Assembly (NCBI GenBank): GCA_905331475.1
Contig: CAJNYU010004343.1
Span: 41,110-105,109, forward strand
Length of the DNA: 64,000 bases
Direction: 5' to 3'
DNA from: Rotaria socialis
Taxonomy: Eukaryota; Rotifera; Eurotatoria; Philodinida; Philodinidae
A program made the translations under genes and the position numbers. Shown here in pieces: positions 52,295 through 64,000 of this stretch (its first letter is position 1; each line of letters opens with the position of its first letter). Under the pieces are notes generated by a model. The model was not told where the DNA came from. It made no database searches and saw nothing but the letters and a program-made list of their open reading frames with translations.

Positions 52295-52486
52295 TTAACT
52301 GAATATTAAAGGTATTTCTTTCGAATACTTTGAGTATCCCAGGTTGATCAAAACGGACTCGTTTACGGTCTGTTTTATATAGGTTAATTTCTGCTCCGAA
52401 CGATTTATTTCGGGATAAACATGTTTAATGGAGAAAAGCGAAAAGTTTACATTTAATGCTGAAAAGTATCCAGGGTCTGTTCTCTT

Positions 52487-52526
52487 TCTCTCTCTCTCTC
52501 TCTGTATATATATATATATATATATA
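52487..52526. repeat. Compound (CT)n(TA)n microsatellite
   Basis: CT dinucleotide run followed directly by a TA run, between the two transposon-like elements. Confidence 0.88.
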
Positions 52527-52712
52527 CATTGTAGAAAATAAAATAGAATTTTCCATTTCTGCTCGTACAGGAACGAAAATTGTACTATAATCCAAGTTCA
52601 ACATAACTTCTTATCTTTTCTTCGTGAACTGTGCCACACAAAAAATTTGTTTTCCAACCAAACGATCAATCCCTATTCAATGCTAATCAAACAAACACAC
52701 ACTCCTACATAG

Positions 52713-53341
52713 GGCATACCCCTGATTGTTCCTCTGTTACGCCCCCCGTTAATTGATTCCGAATCCTTCCCCACTCTAAATTGGCCCCCAATTATATTAA
52801 TTGGCGCTTGAGTTCAAAAAATATGAATTTCTAATGTCGTTATAGTAAAGGTGAAAGACAATTTTTATTGTAAGATTAACAAGTGAATAGAAACATTTTT
52901 TTGCAACAATTAGAGAGTTAAAAAATTGTCGCCCAATCACAGAATTATATCAAGATAAAGAAAATGTACTTGTGAAATTTCGTGAACGACACCGCCAATG
53001 TATTATTGTTTTCCGTTCGCGTTTGAGAGTATATTGAAAACCACTATAGTTCAATACCTTTCTCGTTCGCTCCGTTGGAGTAAAACTGAGCATATTTCAA
53101 TATGTTTACAAATAAAAAATATCGATCAGTCAGCCGTGAACACAGCCATTACATGCATCTTTCTTATGGGCTGCTGGATTATACCAGAAGAAATGAATCC
53201 GGTTGTTATTGCCACTAGCTGTGTATATAGACAGAGCGAAGAATGAACATTTCAATGTTAAATAGAGTGGGGACGAATTCGGAATCGAATTTTTGGGGAT
53301 CAGTTCGGTTCAATTAAAAAGGGGACGAATTAAGACTAACC
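52713..53341. mobile_element. 629-bp non-autonomous DNA element with inverted ends
   Basis: Flanked by the same 9-mer, CCTACATAG, at 52704-52712 and 53342-53350. The outer about 65-80 bp on each side are imperfect inverted copies; the best part pairs 52751-52778 (TTGATTCCGAATCCTTCCCC) with 53263-53291 (GGGGACGAATTCGGAATCGA). Both ends have runs of four to six C or G, unlike the surrounding AT-rich DNA. An 82-codon ORF inside (52998-53246, plus) has no recognised domain. A 9-bp duplication would suit a Mutator-like element; this class is an inference. Confidence 0.55.
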
Positions 53342-53821
53342 CCTACATAGAGTTTATTGTCGAGATAAATTATTAATGGTTTTACAAAAAAAAGTGATTT
53401 GTGCTAAATGAACACTTTTTCTTCTTAAAAGTTCGATGTCATTGACTAAGTACATACGCATACGTAACTCGTATAGAAAAAAAACAAGAGACGCTTGCTT
53501 AATGAGTGATTCGTTACTTAACAAATATATTCGGATGCGCTGCATGCATACCTTAACGGGTATGTTGTCAGTTAATATTAGAAAAATCAAGTCACGTGCG
53601 CATATTCGTTCTACGCTACTATCGTTGTCTGATGTACTTTTTCTTGTTCGCTACTTATTTTAGTTCGTTTTTATCCTGCTGAAATCAATGATATGCTTAA
53701 AAAATTCAAATAATAATAGTAATAATTATAATAATAACATGTACTTTTATAAATGCATTAAAAGAAACGATAATAAAAACGAAATTTGTTTTTCTTTATA
53801 TATATATATATATATATATGG

Positions 53822-55093
53822 TCAATTCGGCCTTACACTTGTTTGATGACGAGTACCGATAACATTTATATTTTGTACTTCAATATCATATGGATCGGAG
53901 AGAGCTGCTATTGGATTAAAGTTTACAGGTATTGATACAGGATGACATCGAGCCTGATCGGTTGTTGATGATGAACGAGATAGATTTGGATTTCTCGTAA
54001 ATGCATGTGAAACGATCGATGCATCAATACGCATAGGTATGTAATGTGTACCTGATGGATGCAAAACAAATATGGGTACTTTGACAGTTGAGTCGTATTC
54101 TTCAGTTGAAATTTGTCCATCACGCATTGAAGATTGATGATCATTCGGTTTATAATCTTCGACAGCTGATATGGTACATAATTTATCATCCTTTTCATTT
54201 GATGAATTAATCTTTGCCGATTGCTCTTTGGATAATGTGGCTGATTTAATTCGTTTATCTACTAATGTTAAATATTTCGTTCGTTTTCTTTCTGGCAAAA
54301 CTACAACATAGAAGAAAAAACGTAGTTCAATCGTCTTTCTAAAATCAGATATTCACCTTGTAGCTCTTTTAAATCGATTTCTTTTTCTTTGAAATATTCT
54401 GTTAGATCAATAAGAAGTTGATCACAGTCGGTATATTCATTAAGAAATTCAAATACATCGGAGACTGCATTTCGATAACCGGTTTGATAGGCATCAAGAT
54501 TTGATTCAGTTCTCTTAGCTAGTAGAAAGAAAAACACATCTATATATATATAGATAAATAAATATTGTTTTACAATTTTTTTCCATTGTTGCTATTAATT
54601 GGCGGATATGGTCGATAGCCATTTCAATAATTTCCGTTTTCTCAATACGCCGTTGGCTGTCATTGTTTTTATGTGGTATTAATTCTAATAATTCACTGAG
54701 ACAAGAATTCATACGATCGCGACGACGTTTTTCAATTAATCGATGAGATTTTGGATCCTATTTTGTTTTTCAAAATAAAAACAATGTGTATAAAAACATT
54801 TTAAGAATTTTCATTGTAACGAACTCGTAATTGAATGTGCCTTTTTCTACGGTACGTTGTATCTTCATTATCAGTTGTACCTGCTCTTGATTTTCTTCTA
54901 ATAAAAAGAAAAGAAATTAATTATTGAAGAGAAAGTTCCTAATGTACTTGGTTTGATCATTCGATTCTTCATCACCTGAATTATTCAATGAGTGATCGTC
55001 TAAAACAATTTCTAATGATGATGATGATATGTTCGAAGACAAGTAGTCGTCTGGTATTCTTCTTTCATCTTCACAACGATTTTGTAAAGCCAT
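53822..55093 (-). CDS. cwo: Clockwork-orange-like bHLH-Orange transcription repressor
   Basis: Nuclear bHLH-Orange factor; in flies CWO binds E-boxes and represses clock genes. Five exons: 54948-55093, 54825-54897, 54574-54757, 54357-54518 and 53822-54300, giving 347 aa with matching phases. The bHLH begins at about residue 74 ([19 protein letters not shown]) and continues [25 protein letters not shown], which matches CWO better than HES/HEY. The Orange domain follows at about 140-185 ([19 protein letters not shown]). The Ser-rich C-terminal part has no WRPW motif. Fly CWO is about twice as long. I took the ATG at 55093; in-frame ATGs at 55147 and 55132 follow a T-rich acceptor (CTTTCAG near 55160), so the protein could be about 18 residues longer. 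Intron 2 has a GTTCGT donor. Confidence 0.85.
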
Positions 55094-55323
55094 CTTATGA
55101 TAATATCTAAAATATGTAGAATAATACTTCATACAAACCAAATCCATGATATGTTGTACTGAAAGAAAAAACACAGAGCATCGTGACCTTCATTAAACGA
55201 AGGTGAAAAAACCATTTATATCTGTCGTTCCATTTTTATTTATCGCCAATCGTTTCTCCTATACTATTGACAATGCAAAAGTAAAGAATGCTATGATATT
55301 CACGCATGATCGTTCGATTCACA

Positions 55324-55360
<37 letters not shown>

Positions 55361-56274
55361 GAACGTAAAAATCATAAGATACTAATGAAGAATAGTGCAT
55401 TGGTAGAAGCAGAAAACTAAGAACATATACAAGAGAATAACAAAATATGAAATAGGCGTGTAGAGAGACGAACTAGATGTAAATAAGTATCAGAGATATA
55501 TCTATTCGATATCAAACACTAGCGACTTCAACTGTCATGCATCACATGTTAAACGTGCGTGCCACGCTACACGAACAAGTGAATTTTTTCGATCTTGCAT
55601 TACCGAATAGAGATAAACGAAGGATGATATTATTATATACATACTACATAATAGATTCACGGCTGTGCGTATGTTCTTTTCAAATACTACTGCAGCAAGT
55701 CATTACAGTGGGAACATAGTTTGAAATAGCGTTTTCCCAGTTCAATTAATTGAAATATCATATAAATGTTAAACACTTCTTTATCTTCCATGCCCGATGT
55801 AAGGAAATTATCATAAAAAAGAAATAGATCCCATAAGCATTCTTACCGATATCGTAAGTCATGAACGCCTGTTAATAAGGAATCGCTCATGGAAACGAGC
55901 ATTGCCTAGAATCTGAAGTATATCAACTAGAAAAAAAATATAAATGCTCTTCATCTTTGCTGTCTAAATGTGCGTGTCTATAAGATACTTTCTGCACAGC
56001 ACGCAAATAAAAATTTTAATTCGCATGTTTTTTTATCTGATAAAAAGACGGAATAAATACGTTCGTGCCAACCTTATGCTCTTTTTTTTCTATGGAACTA
56101 CTGAAATGTTCTCCTTTGTGAAGACTTAACTTCAATAAACGAAGCTGTTTGAATTTTTCTGAACTCGCTGATATTCATCTACAGATTTCCAAGGAGTTTC
56201 TAATCTATCAAAATAGTAATTCTATTTTATTCAGATCAACATACATTTTGCTTGGTCTAATCTAGTTTTCATTT

Positions 56275-56282
56275 TCACGTGA
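56275..56282. promoter_or_regulatory. Palindromic E-box upstream of the cwo-like gene
   Basis: TCACGTGA contains the perfect CACGTG E-box bound by CLOCK/CYCLE and CWO in flies. CACGTG is expected several times by chance in 64 kb and occurs elsewhere, including inside cadherin exons, so this is weak evidence. Confidence 0.25.
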
Positions 56283-59200
56283 TAAGCCTTGTACGACATA
56301 TGTTGACTTCACACTAGATCCGAAACGAATTCAATCCTATACGTCTCTGTACTCATGAGCGATAAGATTAAGACAGATTGGTGTCTTACTCAAAATTGTG
56401 TAAATCTTTAGACGATAATAAAATTCTCATGAGCTCCGTACTCATATTACAATAAAGAAAACTGACGTCATTCAATGTTCTATATTTCTTTAACTGAAAA
56501 ACTTGTGACATTTCACACATTTCTTTATTTCTATATGGTCAATTATCGTTTTGACAATTATTTGAAATTCAAAAGAATAACTAGAATAGACCTATGGAAA
56601 TTAATGAGAGCAGACGTGCGCTCTAGTTTCAATCGTATAAATTTACCTTTTCTGTTTAGTCTAGTTAGAAATGTAATAGTAACAAGAAACGGTTGACGCA
56701 AATGCTTTTTAGTAATTGTACTGCTTCTTTTTTTCTCGTCATCTTGATTGACGTGGTAAGAAAGACAAAATATCGCGAGTAATGTTTCACAGACTAATAT
56801 TCAAATATCATTTAGTAGTATCATGATAATATTAGGCACATAAATCTATACAAAATCTAATGATGAATACATGTGAGATTATACTTATGAAAATAGATTT
56901 TCGGATTTCTTAACAAAAAAAAAACACTGTTGCTGACTTGCCAAAATCTGATTGAGTGTAAATTTATTACTCGATTATTAGCGAGGTGAAAAATTGAATA
57001 GAAAGAGGCAAACTTTGCATGCTGGAGAATTAATTCAATTTTTTTCACTAAAAAATTTATTCATGTCTGCAAAATATCGCCAATGCAAAAAATTTCAGCA
57101 CACAAAAAAAATCAATAATCTGCCTATGCTGATTTTTTAATCAGAAGTCTTCAGTGAAAACAAAAATGAGAGGAATAAATAGACACGTTTAGTCTAGAAC
57201 ATTGTACGAATCATTTTAGATTATGATGGCCTGGAAAAAAATGCTAATATTAAGTTCGAAATTATTGATTTTCCATGATTGGAGAGTATGAATTTAAATT
57301 TTATGATCTTTCTTTGCATGAATACTGATTAAAATGATGTTTATTCGCGTATTATCAACAACTAAAATTAAGATTTGCAAGATTAATTCAGTAAAAACTT
57401 TATTCAAAGGCGTGGCATGATTTCCTGTTCTTTCAAAACGTTCATTATAGGAACAAAAATTCCAATTATACTTTGTGTATTGCACTTAAGTCAGGAGATT
57501 TACATTTTCCTGTTGAGTCTTAAAACTTTTTTTCCTCGCCCTTATCGATGTACTACATAACTCATATAGAAAAGTGATTTGATTCTATAATGTGCGTTAC
57601 TTTGAATATCTACGTTGAATATCAAACGGCCTCTTTTGTTAGCTTTTAAAATAACTAAAAAATCAACAAGTGAATATTACGTGAAGAAGTGTTTATAAAC
57701 AGCATTTAAACTGTGACGCAAATCCTGACGGAGCAAACACGTCGACGCATTGTTACTCGGATAAATAGATTTACTTTTGAACTAGTGGCATGCTTTCTTT
57801 TCCTCTCAGTAGAAAGAAAATAAAATTCTGACGAATGAAAATCCTCGCCGCAAAAGTCAATGATAATGAAATGAAACAGCTATAGTTGTTGGAGATAAAA
57901 AAATACATCAGAATATTTACCGTAGAATAAGATGAAGCGCAACTGTATTTTATACTTAACAAGTAATGAAGGTTACCCGCTCTTCTTTTTCTTTTCGGTA
58001 AAATGAAAAATGTACTGGATGAAAGAACGAATGATAGATGACGAAAAGGAAAATATCAAACTATTCTTTTTTCATCGCCCATATAATCATACATACAGCA
58101 TTCTTATTTAAGCATTCAGATCTTGTTCTCTTTTTTTTCTATTCGTATTACATCTATATCTATATCTACATATATTTTTTCTGTGTAAGAAACTGAGAAC
58201 AAAGGTTCCGGTCACCTTTCTTCGCGCATGATGATAATAAAGCTACGTTTTTAATTAATTGTCGCAAAAGGAAATGAGCAACATTACTTTGGCTTTCTCT
58301 TTTGCTCTGTGCTTTTAAAGAAAAGAAAGTTATTACTACTATTAACTTGTCTAGTCCAGGAGAGGAAAAGATCTTTGTTTTTCTTTTACTACATAGGCTT
58401 TTATTAATTAGAGAATTTATTTGAAATGATGAACAAAACTGTGACTTCTTATCCTCTAATAAAGAAAAAAAAATAGGAGAGATTGACGTACTTAAGATCT
58501 ATCATAAAAATTGTTTTTTCATAACTTGGCTCATCGAGGAAACGAAAAAAACTGCATAAAGCGGCACGTTTCTTTTGCTGTTGCATGATTAAGTATAATA
58601 AATGCATCCTAAAATAAAATAAAATGATGAACTCAAACTGGTTTTCCTTTTTCGCAACACGCCCTGACATTATCAAGGATAAGACACGCGTTAATATAGG
58701 ACGTTCTTGTTTGATGAAGTGTATTTCTTTTTTTTAAGCTTGAAGATCTCGATCGATAAGTCTTAAAAAGTATAGACTTTAAAATAAACATCACATTTTT
58801 CTCGTCTCCAGTAAACTGAACAACAAAAACAAATATTGAGAGTACCGAGTAAAAATTAAATTTTATTCATGGAAAAATTTACGCCAGATTTATTTTTAGA
58901 AAACCTTGAAAATAATATATTTTATGAAAATAAATTTGAAAAAGCTAAATTGCGGACGCAAATAAATCACCTACTAACTACTTTTTGAAAAATGAAATTT
59001 TTCATTGAAGAAAAACTAACAACCGTTAGACAAATGCTCTTTTCTTCTCAATTGCGCATGCGTATTTTGAACTGAATATTTTTTTTCACGCCTTTCGACA
59101 ATTTCATTATTATTAAATATTAAGAGAAATCCACAGAGTGCTTGTAAAACTGCTAATTTCCATTACAGTCCGTTAGCTAAAATTATATAAAAATAATTTC

Positions 59201-60710
59201 GATCTCTATTATTTCTGCTTTCAAATTTCATAATAAATATTACTAAGAGACTAGAAGAAGAAGAATTAAATAGAAACTGTATCGAATATTCACTAAACTA
59301 ACAGAAGGATGTATAATGAAATAATGAAACTAATACTAACTTTATGGTAAAGAAACATGAACAGAAAGATTTGCATACTTTCAATAAATCAAAAAATACA
59401 TAGGAATTAAATGATGACCTTGTGGTTAGTTTCCTTCATGTGTTGAATTCATTCACTAATAATTAAATTGAATGTTTGAATGATTTACTTTCCAAACTAT
59501 TGTGAACCTGAACATTATTAAAAATAGATTTGAGGAATAATTTGAAACAAATGAACGAAAGGGAAAATTTTTTAAAGCACTCTTTTGAATTATTTTCACC
59601 GAAAGAAGGTTTTCTTTTTTCTCTTTTGTCACGTTTTATTGTCATTTAAAAATTCTCGTTTTTACAGAATTGAAATGATAGAAAGTACCGCTAACGTTTT
59701 AGCATGTTAAGTGTTTTTAAGTATGCACAAGACGTCAATCGTTAAGCATCGGTCTTGGGGGAGTCAGCTACATTGAAATCGCCAAAAGTAGGTCAGCACT
59801 ATAGTCTAGAATTTTTATTAAAATTCTCAGGCCTATACTATAATTTCTTGACAGGTATACGATTAACATAAATCAAAAATAGTTTACTTTACAACTTGCA
59901 GCTGTCTGCTGCAGTCCTTTAGATGCCACACATACGTGATGTTTCATCTATTCCAATGGCCATACCGAATTGAATTTTATGATGAATTGTTTCTCATCAA
60001 TCTTCACTTGTTACATGTTGAATAAAAAGAAACGAGGGCAAGTTGACTAACTCGAGAAGCTCATTAATACAGTCATTTATTTATAGAAGTTGGTTTTTAT
60101 ATATTATAATTAAGAAATTATATTCATGGGACAGGCTGCGCTTACAGAAAATCCCCTTAAGATTTTCTATTAAATGAAATAATAACTAATTGACTGCCAC
60201 GAAGCTCCGCTTACAATTTTTCGATGTGTTTGATGAAAAGAAAACAGAAGAAACACAAAAGATTTCTCGATTATGCTAATTCATTGACGATGAAATTTCC
60301 CAGCAATTTTCATATTGCATAAAGAATTGCATTGTTTACGAAAAATCGAATCTCGAAATATCGTTACCTGACATTGATATACATTACAATGATTCTCAAG
60401 GGAATAGTCTTGTTTTTGAGAACCACAGGGATTCAGAAGCTAATATCTGGTCTCGAAAAAGTATAAAATAGAAACACCTACAGCAGGCTTTAGATCATCG
60501 AAGAAATCTAATTTAATCAAGTTCCTTCTGTCATGAGAAAAAGTTCAAGATTCTAATTAGTTCCGATTCGCTCGAACATGATCATTGCAAAAAATCTCGA
60601 TTAGCTGAGATTTTTATTTCTAAAGCAAACAACTGCATGCATCCGAATCAAGAGACAACAATTGCTGGTTTCAATCCATTTCAGTTTTGCTGCTATATAA
60701 ATATTGACTC

Positions 60711-60716
60711 TTTATT
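60711..60716 (-). terminator. Putative polyadenylation signal of XPC
   Basis: AATAAA on the minus strand 83 bp after the XPC stop codon. Confidence 0.4.
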
Positions 60717-60798
60717 TAAAAAACAAAGAATTAAGTATATAAAGAGAAAGAAGATGTGTCTATAATTATTTTACAATAGATTGAAACGAAATACATCA

Positions 60799-63700
60799 TT
60801 ACATAGAGTTTTCATCATTTTTATTATCTTCTTTGGGCAAAACAGGCCATTGATATTTAGCATCCGTTGCCATTTGTGTTCCATCCATATCAGCATATTT
60901 TCTAGCCAGATTCTGTTTAATAATTAAACCTCGAATGAGTTTTCTCCAATTTTTATAAATTCTTTCGTCTTTTTTCTTGATTTCTTTTTCCAATGTAATT
61001 TGTTTTTGTTGTTCAACGGCATCGCGTAGAGCTGGTTCAAATTCTTTACATATAACAATGCCTCCGATAACTGGATGAGATCCACTACCATGCGCATCAA
61101 AACCTAATTCAATTTAAAAAATAGTTTCTTTTCAAAAACTGTTCGAACGACTAGTTACCGATGATTGCTTCAGCATAATTAATTCCCAATTTTTTACAAA
61201 GACGAGCTGCATTTGGTTCAACAATATGAACACAACCGTTCGGTATCATTTCAGGTTTAAATAGATCAACGTTTCCATATTCATTACACGGCACAATGCC
61301 ATCTTTTGCTAATGGTGGAACATATTCAGATGTTTGCCATTCACCAAACAATTCAAGTTGAGGTCGTGTCGTCACGCCCATTTTACGATCAAGCTTAAAA
61401 TAAACAAATAACAATAGATAGAAAAACCATAATTGAAAATAAAGACTAACATTTTTGATTCTTCCTTCGACGAGTTTATATGGTTCTTCGTCGGGATTGA
61501 CTTGTCGAGCTTCTTTCAGCCATGTTTGTTTCGAACGTAAAATATGAATATTGTCTCGAGAATAGATTGGTTCTTCCTAAAAATAGAATTCTTGATTGTT
61601 TCATATTGAAAAAAAAGTACTAGTTTCGGACTAGAACTTTATGTAAATTATTACATTAGGAAATAATTGAGTAGTTTTATATGTTATTACTTCTAACAGC
61701 TCATTGAAACCTAGTTTTACATTCTGTAAGAAAAAAAATAAAACTTCATTCAAATTATATTCATTATTGTACTGATCAAAATGAAGATGTATCGAAGTAA
61801 ATTTGCAATTGTTAAACATGCGTAGTCTCATGATCAACAGGACACAAAATGCATAATGAAGACAGGCGAAACACTGCGCATGTATTATGAAAGTTCATTG
61901 AAATCATGAACACTCATCTACAATTGTGTTTTATGGCATATCAAGGTAGTTTGTTTTATTTTGTAATTTTTGCGTTTACCCTTGGCCAGGTTCTTTGAAC
62001 CAACGCGCTCTAATGTTCACGCTTTAAAAAAAATAAAGCGAACCTCAAAAAAAAGAGAAATGGAGAATTTTCAACAACGACTCTAGCTTTTCAGTCTATA
62101 TACAACTGAGAATCGGTAAGCCGTTACTATCATTTGTTTTTATCTAGATAACCTTCGATCATATTTATCGCGCGATCGTGATATACCCCTGGTGAAATCT
62201 CTTGGGAATCACAATCTATTCTCGTTGCTTGATTGAATTGACTTTCCACGAGTACATGTTTAACGTTGCCTTGTCATCTACTTTATTGTTCTTTCTATTG
62301 TGACTATGAATGGTAAACAATTTTGCTCTCCTTGATTTTACTCTCGTACATCCGTGCATTCCTGTCTCGTGATTGCGGTCATCACGATGTACTTTAAGTT
62401 TTAACCCTACGAAGAAAGCGTCCTAAGGAAAACTAAAATTGAATTTCTTACTTTAAACCATCCAATGGGTTGTGTTTCATTAGGATAGATGCCTTCAAAT
62501 TTAAGTAATTTAGACTTGAGTACATACAATGGATGTCCATTTAATTCTGACTTTGTTTGCGGAATCGGTTGTCGAGCTAATTGATCTTGTTAAAATAAGA
62601 ATAAATAAATTCAATTCAATTCGAAAATAGATGAACAAACTTTCAATTTGTTTATTTTCAACTTGAGAATATTCGGATTTTCTTTTATCTTTTGGTTGAT
62701 ATTTTTTCATGCATTTTCCATACCATTTCGGATCACCATTTGTTTTATGTTCAATATGTGATGTACGATAAGGTGTTGTTAACCATTTCTGTGAATATCG
62801 TTTTGTTACATCTTTAGCATATGAACTCGATTGATCAATATCAAATGCCCATACATAAAGCATGGGAAATTTAATATTAACTTCAAATTCTGTTAGAGAA
62901 TTTATTTTCGATGTGTAGATATCAATGGGAATATAACCATCGTCTGTTGTTTGAATAAAAATTTCAATCCAATAATATCGAGGTTTTAACGGACGTATTT
63001 TTTTGGTCGACTTTTTCGAATCTGTTATTGTCGGTGAAATAGCTTGATGATTTTTAACAAGTTCGAATGACGCTGTATCAGACGAATGAATACTTGATGT
63101 ATCTTCATTCATTGTACCATTACTGTTGTCATCGTCGGAGAGTGTTGGCGGATTTTTCTTACGAGTTTTTTTCACATCACCTGATGTGCCGTCATTTTTC
63201 ATTCGTGGTCGGATCGGTGGTAAATCAGCAGCAAATACTAATCGACATTCATACTGAAGAAGACGAGCGTAGATAGCAAAAAGAATAATTCGAATAGGCG
63301 AGAAAGTTTTCGTAGCATGTTCACTCAAAGCTAGACGTATATTTTCGATTGTTACCGGTTGCTCGTCGTTTGTTGATTCGTCGATCGAAAGAAAAATTTC
63401 ATTAAAATGTTCAACAAGACGATGAATGTCATTCATACTAGTTGTCTTGTCATTGTAGATAAGTGTTTCGGTAGTGGATTCGTCAAGTAATGAAAGCATA
63501 AGTGAACTTAATTCTTGATTGTTTATGAAAGTTTTTATTAAATCGAAACCATGCGCAAGATTACAAACGATATTATCTTTATGTTTTTGTTGACAGTTTT
63601 GTTTTAATACACGTTTTAAATGAAGTTCTAATAGATGTTCTTTTGAATTGAGATTCTTTTTACGTTTACTTTGGGCCGCTGCAACTTCATCACTGGTTAA

Positions 63701-64000
63701 ACTGACTTCAACTTCACCATTAATTAGAGTGGATTGTCTTTCTTCACGTTCTTTAAGTAACTAGAAGAAGATAATTTTTGTTGCAAAGATTTATTGAATA
63801 TTTGTAATTTGTTACTTTTTGAATAACAGCTTCTTCGCTAGGTTTTGCATCGACATTTTCCCATCCATCCTCATCATCATCATCATCATCATCGGAATCT
63901 GTGTTGTTTTCATTGCTTGCCGTTCTTTCTAATTGAAAAATTGAATGAAAATATATATTTGATATTAAAAGCGATTTACTTTTGACTGTTTGACTAGTAG
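60799..64000 (-). CDS. XPC: XPC/Rad4 DNA damage recognition protein, 3' part
   Basis: Recognises helix-distorting lesions and opens global nucleotide excision repair in the nucleus. The 5' end lies beyond 64000. Exons: 63980-64000 (partial), 63816-63928, 62641-63760, 62452-62585, 61451-61576, 61159-61393 and 60799-61103; phases fit. Order: an Asp run and DEDGWENV near the N-side, a Rad4 transglutaminase-like fold (YYWIEIFIQT..GYIPIDIY), BHD1 (NGHPLYVLKSKLLKFEGIYP), BHD2 (PYKLVEGR..LFGEWQTSEYVPPLAKDG) with NEYGNVDLF, then BHD3 (MIPNGCVHI..LGINYAEAIIGFDAHG) and a basic helical C-terminus ending in DENSM. The BHD motifs match human XPC in order and spacing. The 875-bp intron 61577-62451 is exceptional; donors GTTTGT and GTTAGT are used here. 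Identity firm. Confidence 0.92.

Larger units (their letters stand above)
48524..53821. other. Intergenic region with transposon remnants
   Basis: About 5.3 kb between the KIF26-like start and the stop of the bHLH gene, both minus strand. It holds a GA run (about 49879-49895), an ATAG-type tetranucleotide run (about 51207-51222), an 82-bp piggyBac-like MITE, a CT/TA compound microsatellite (about 52487-52526), a 629-bp inverted-end element and a TA array just below 53820. ORFs here (such as 50808-51071 minus and 52998-53246 plus) have no recognisable relatives. Confidence 0.55.
55094..60798. other. Large intergenic region upstream of the cwo-like gene
   Basis: About 5.7 kb of AT-rich DNA between the XPC stop and the cwo-like start, both minus strand. 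A TA array lies at about 55329-55356, and a palindromic E-box TCACGTGA at 56275-56282, 1.2 kb upstream of the cwo-like ATG. The minus strand has AATAAA (complement of 60711-60716) 83 bp past the XPC stop. No exon, tRNA or clear mobile element was recognised. Confidence 0.5.

Noticed and set aside
52998-53246. 82-codon plus-strand ORF inside the 629-bp element
   Set aside because: No transposase or other motif; length is compatible with chance.
1-64000. CRISPR arrays, bacterial operons, rRNA genes or prophage
   Set aside because: No spaced direct repeats, no bacterial-type gene packing and no rRNA sequence; all recognised genes are animal and most have introns.

Overview
The window is nuclear DNA of a small-genome animal. 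It is AT-rich, nearly every gene is split by introns of about 45-70 bp with T-rich acceptors, and the proteins are all metazoan. A type III (N-cadherin-like) cadherin with laminin-G domains and a clockwork-orange-type bHLH-Orange protein point to a protostome. The tiny introns and the very tight AP-3 beta/TBCA spacing suggest a compact lineage such as a rotifer, or possibly a mite, but the sequence alone does not settle this.

Layout: 1-3536, plus strand: 3' part of AP-3 complex subunit beta, then tubulin cofactor A 133 bp downstream. 6480-11416, minus: an LMO4-like LIM-only gene whose first coding exon lies 3.5 kb upstream of the rest. 14041-14715, minus: intronless small heat-shock protein. 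15811-18722, minus: SLC22-type organic ion transporter. 20380-34443, minus: 17-exon N-cadherin-like gene (3164 aa by my splice model). 36891-38615, minus: an intronless multi-pass membrane protein I do not recognise. 39000-48523, minus: 13-exon KIF26/VAB-8-like degenerate kinesin (944 aa by my model). 53822-55093, minus: clockwork-orange-like bHLH-Orange repressor. 60799-64000, minus: XPC/Rad4 DNA-repair protein, whose 5' end lies outside the window.

Four structures in non-coding DNA are not explained by genes: a 390-bp full-length foldback element with TA flanks inside a KIF26-like intron; an 82-bp piggyBac-like MITE with TTAA flanks; a 629-bp element with imperfect inverted ends and a 9-bp flanking duplication; and a perfect 93-bp inverted repeat starting next to the single N of the window, which is probably an assembly seam. 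The remaining intergenic DNA is AT-rich with many microsatellites.

The genes do not form a pathway. They are mostly conserved housekeeping or developmental genes, and nine of the eleven recognisable transcription units or partial units lie on the minus strand. All splice models are mine, made by matching GT-AG (once GC-AG) sites, reading phase and protein-family continuity. The models summed to whole codon numbers for every gene that is complete in the window.
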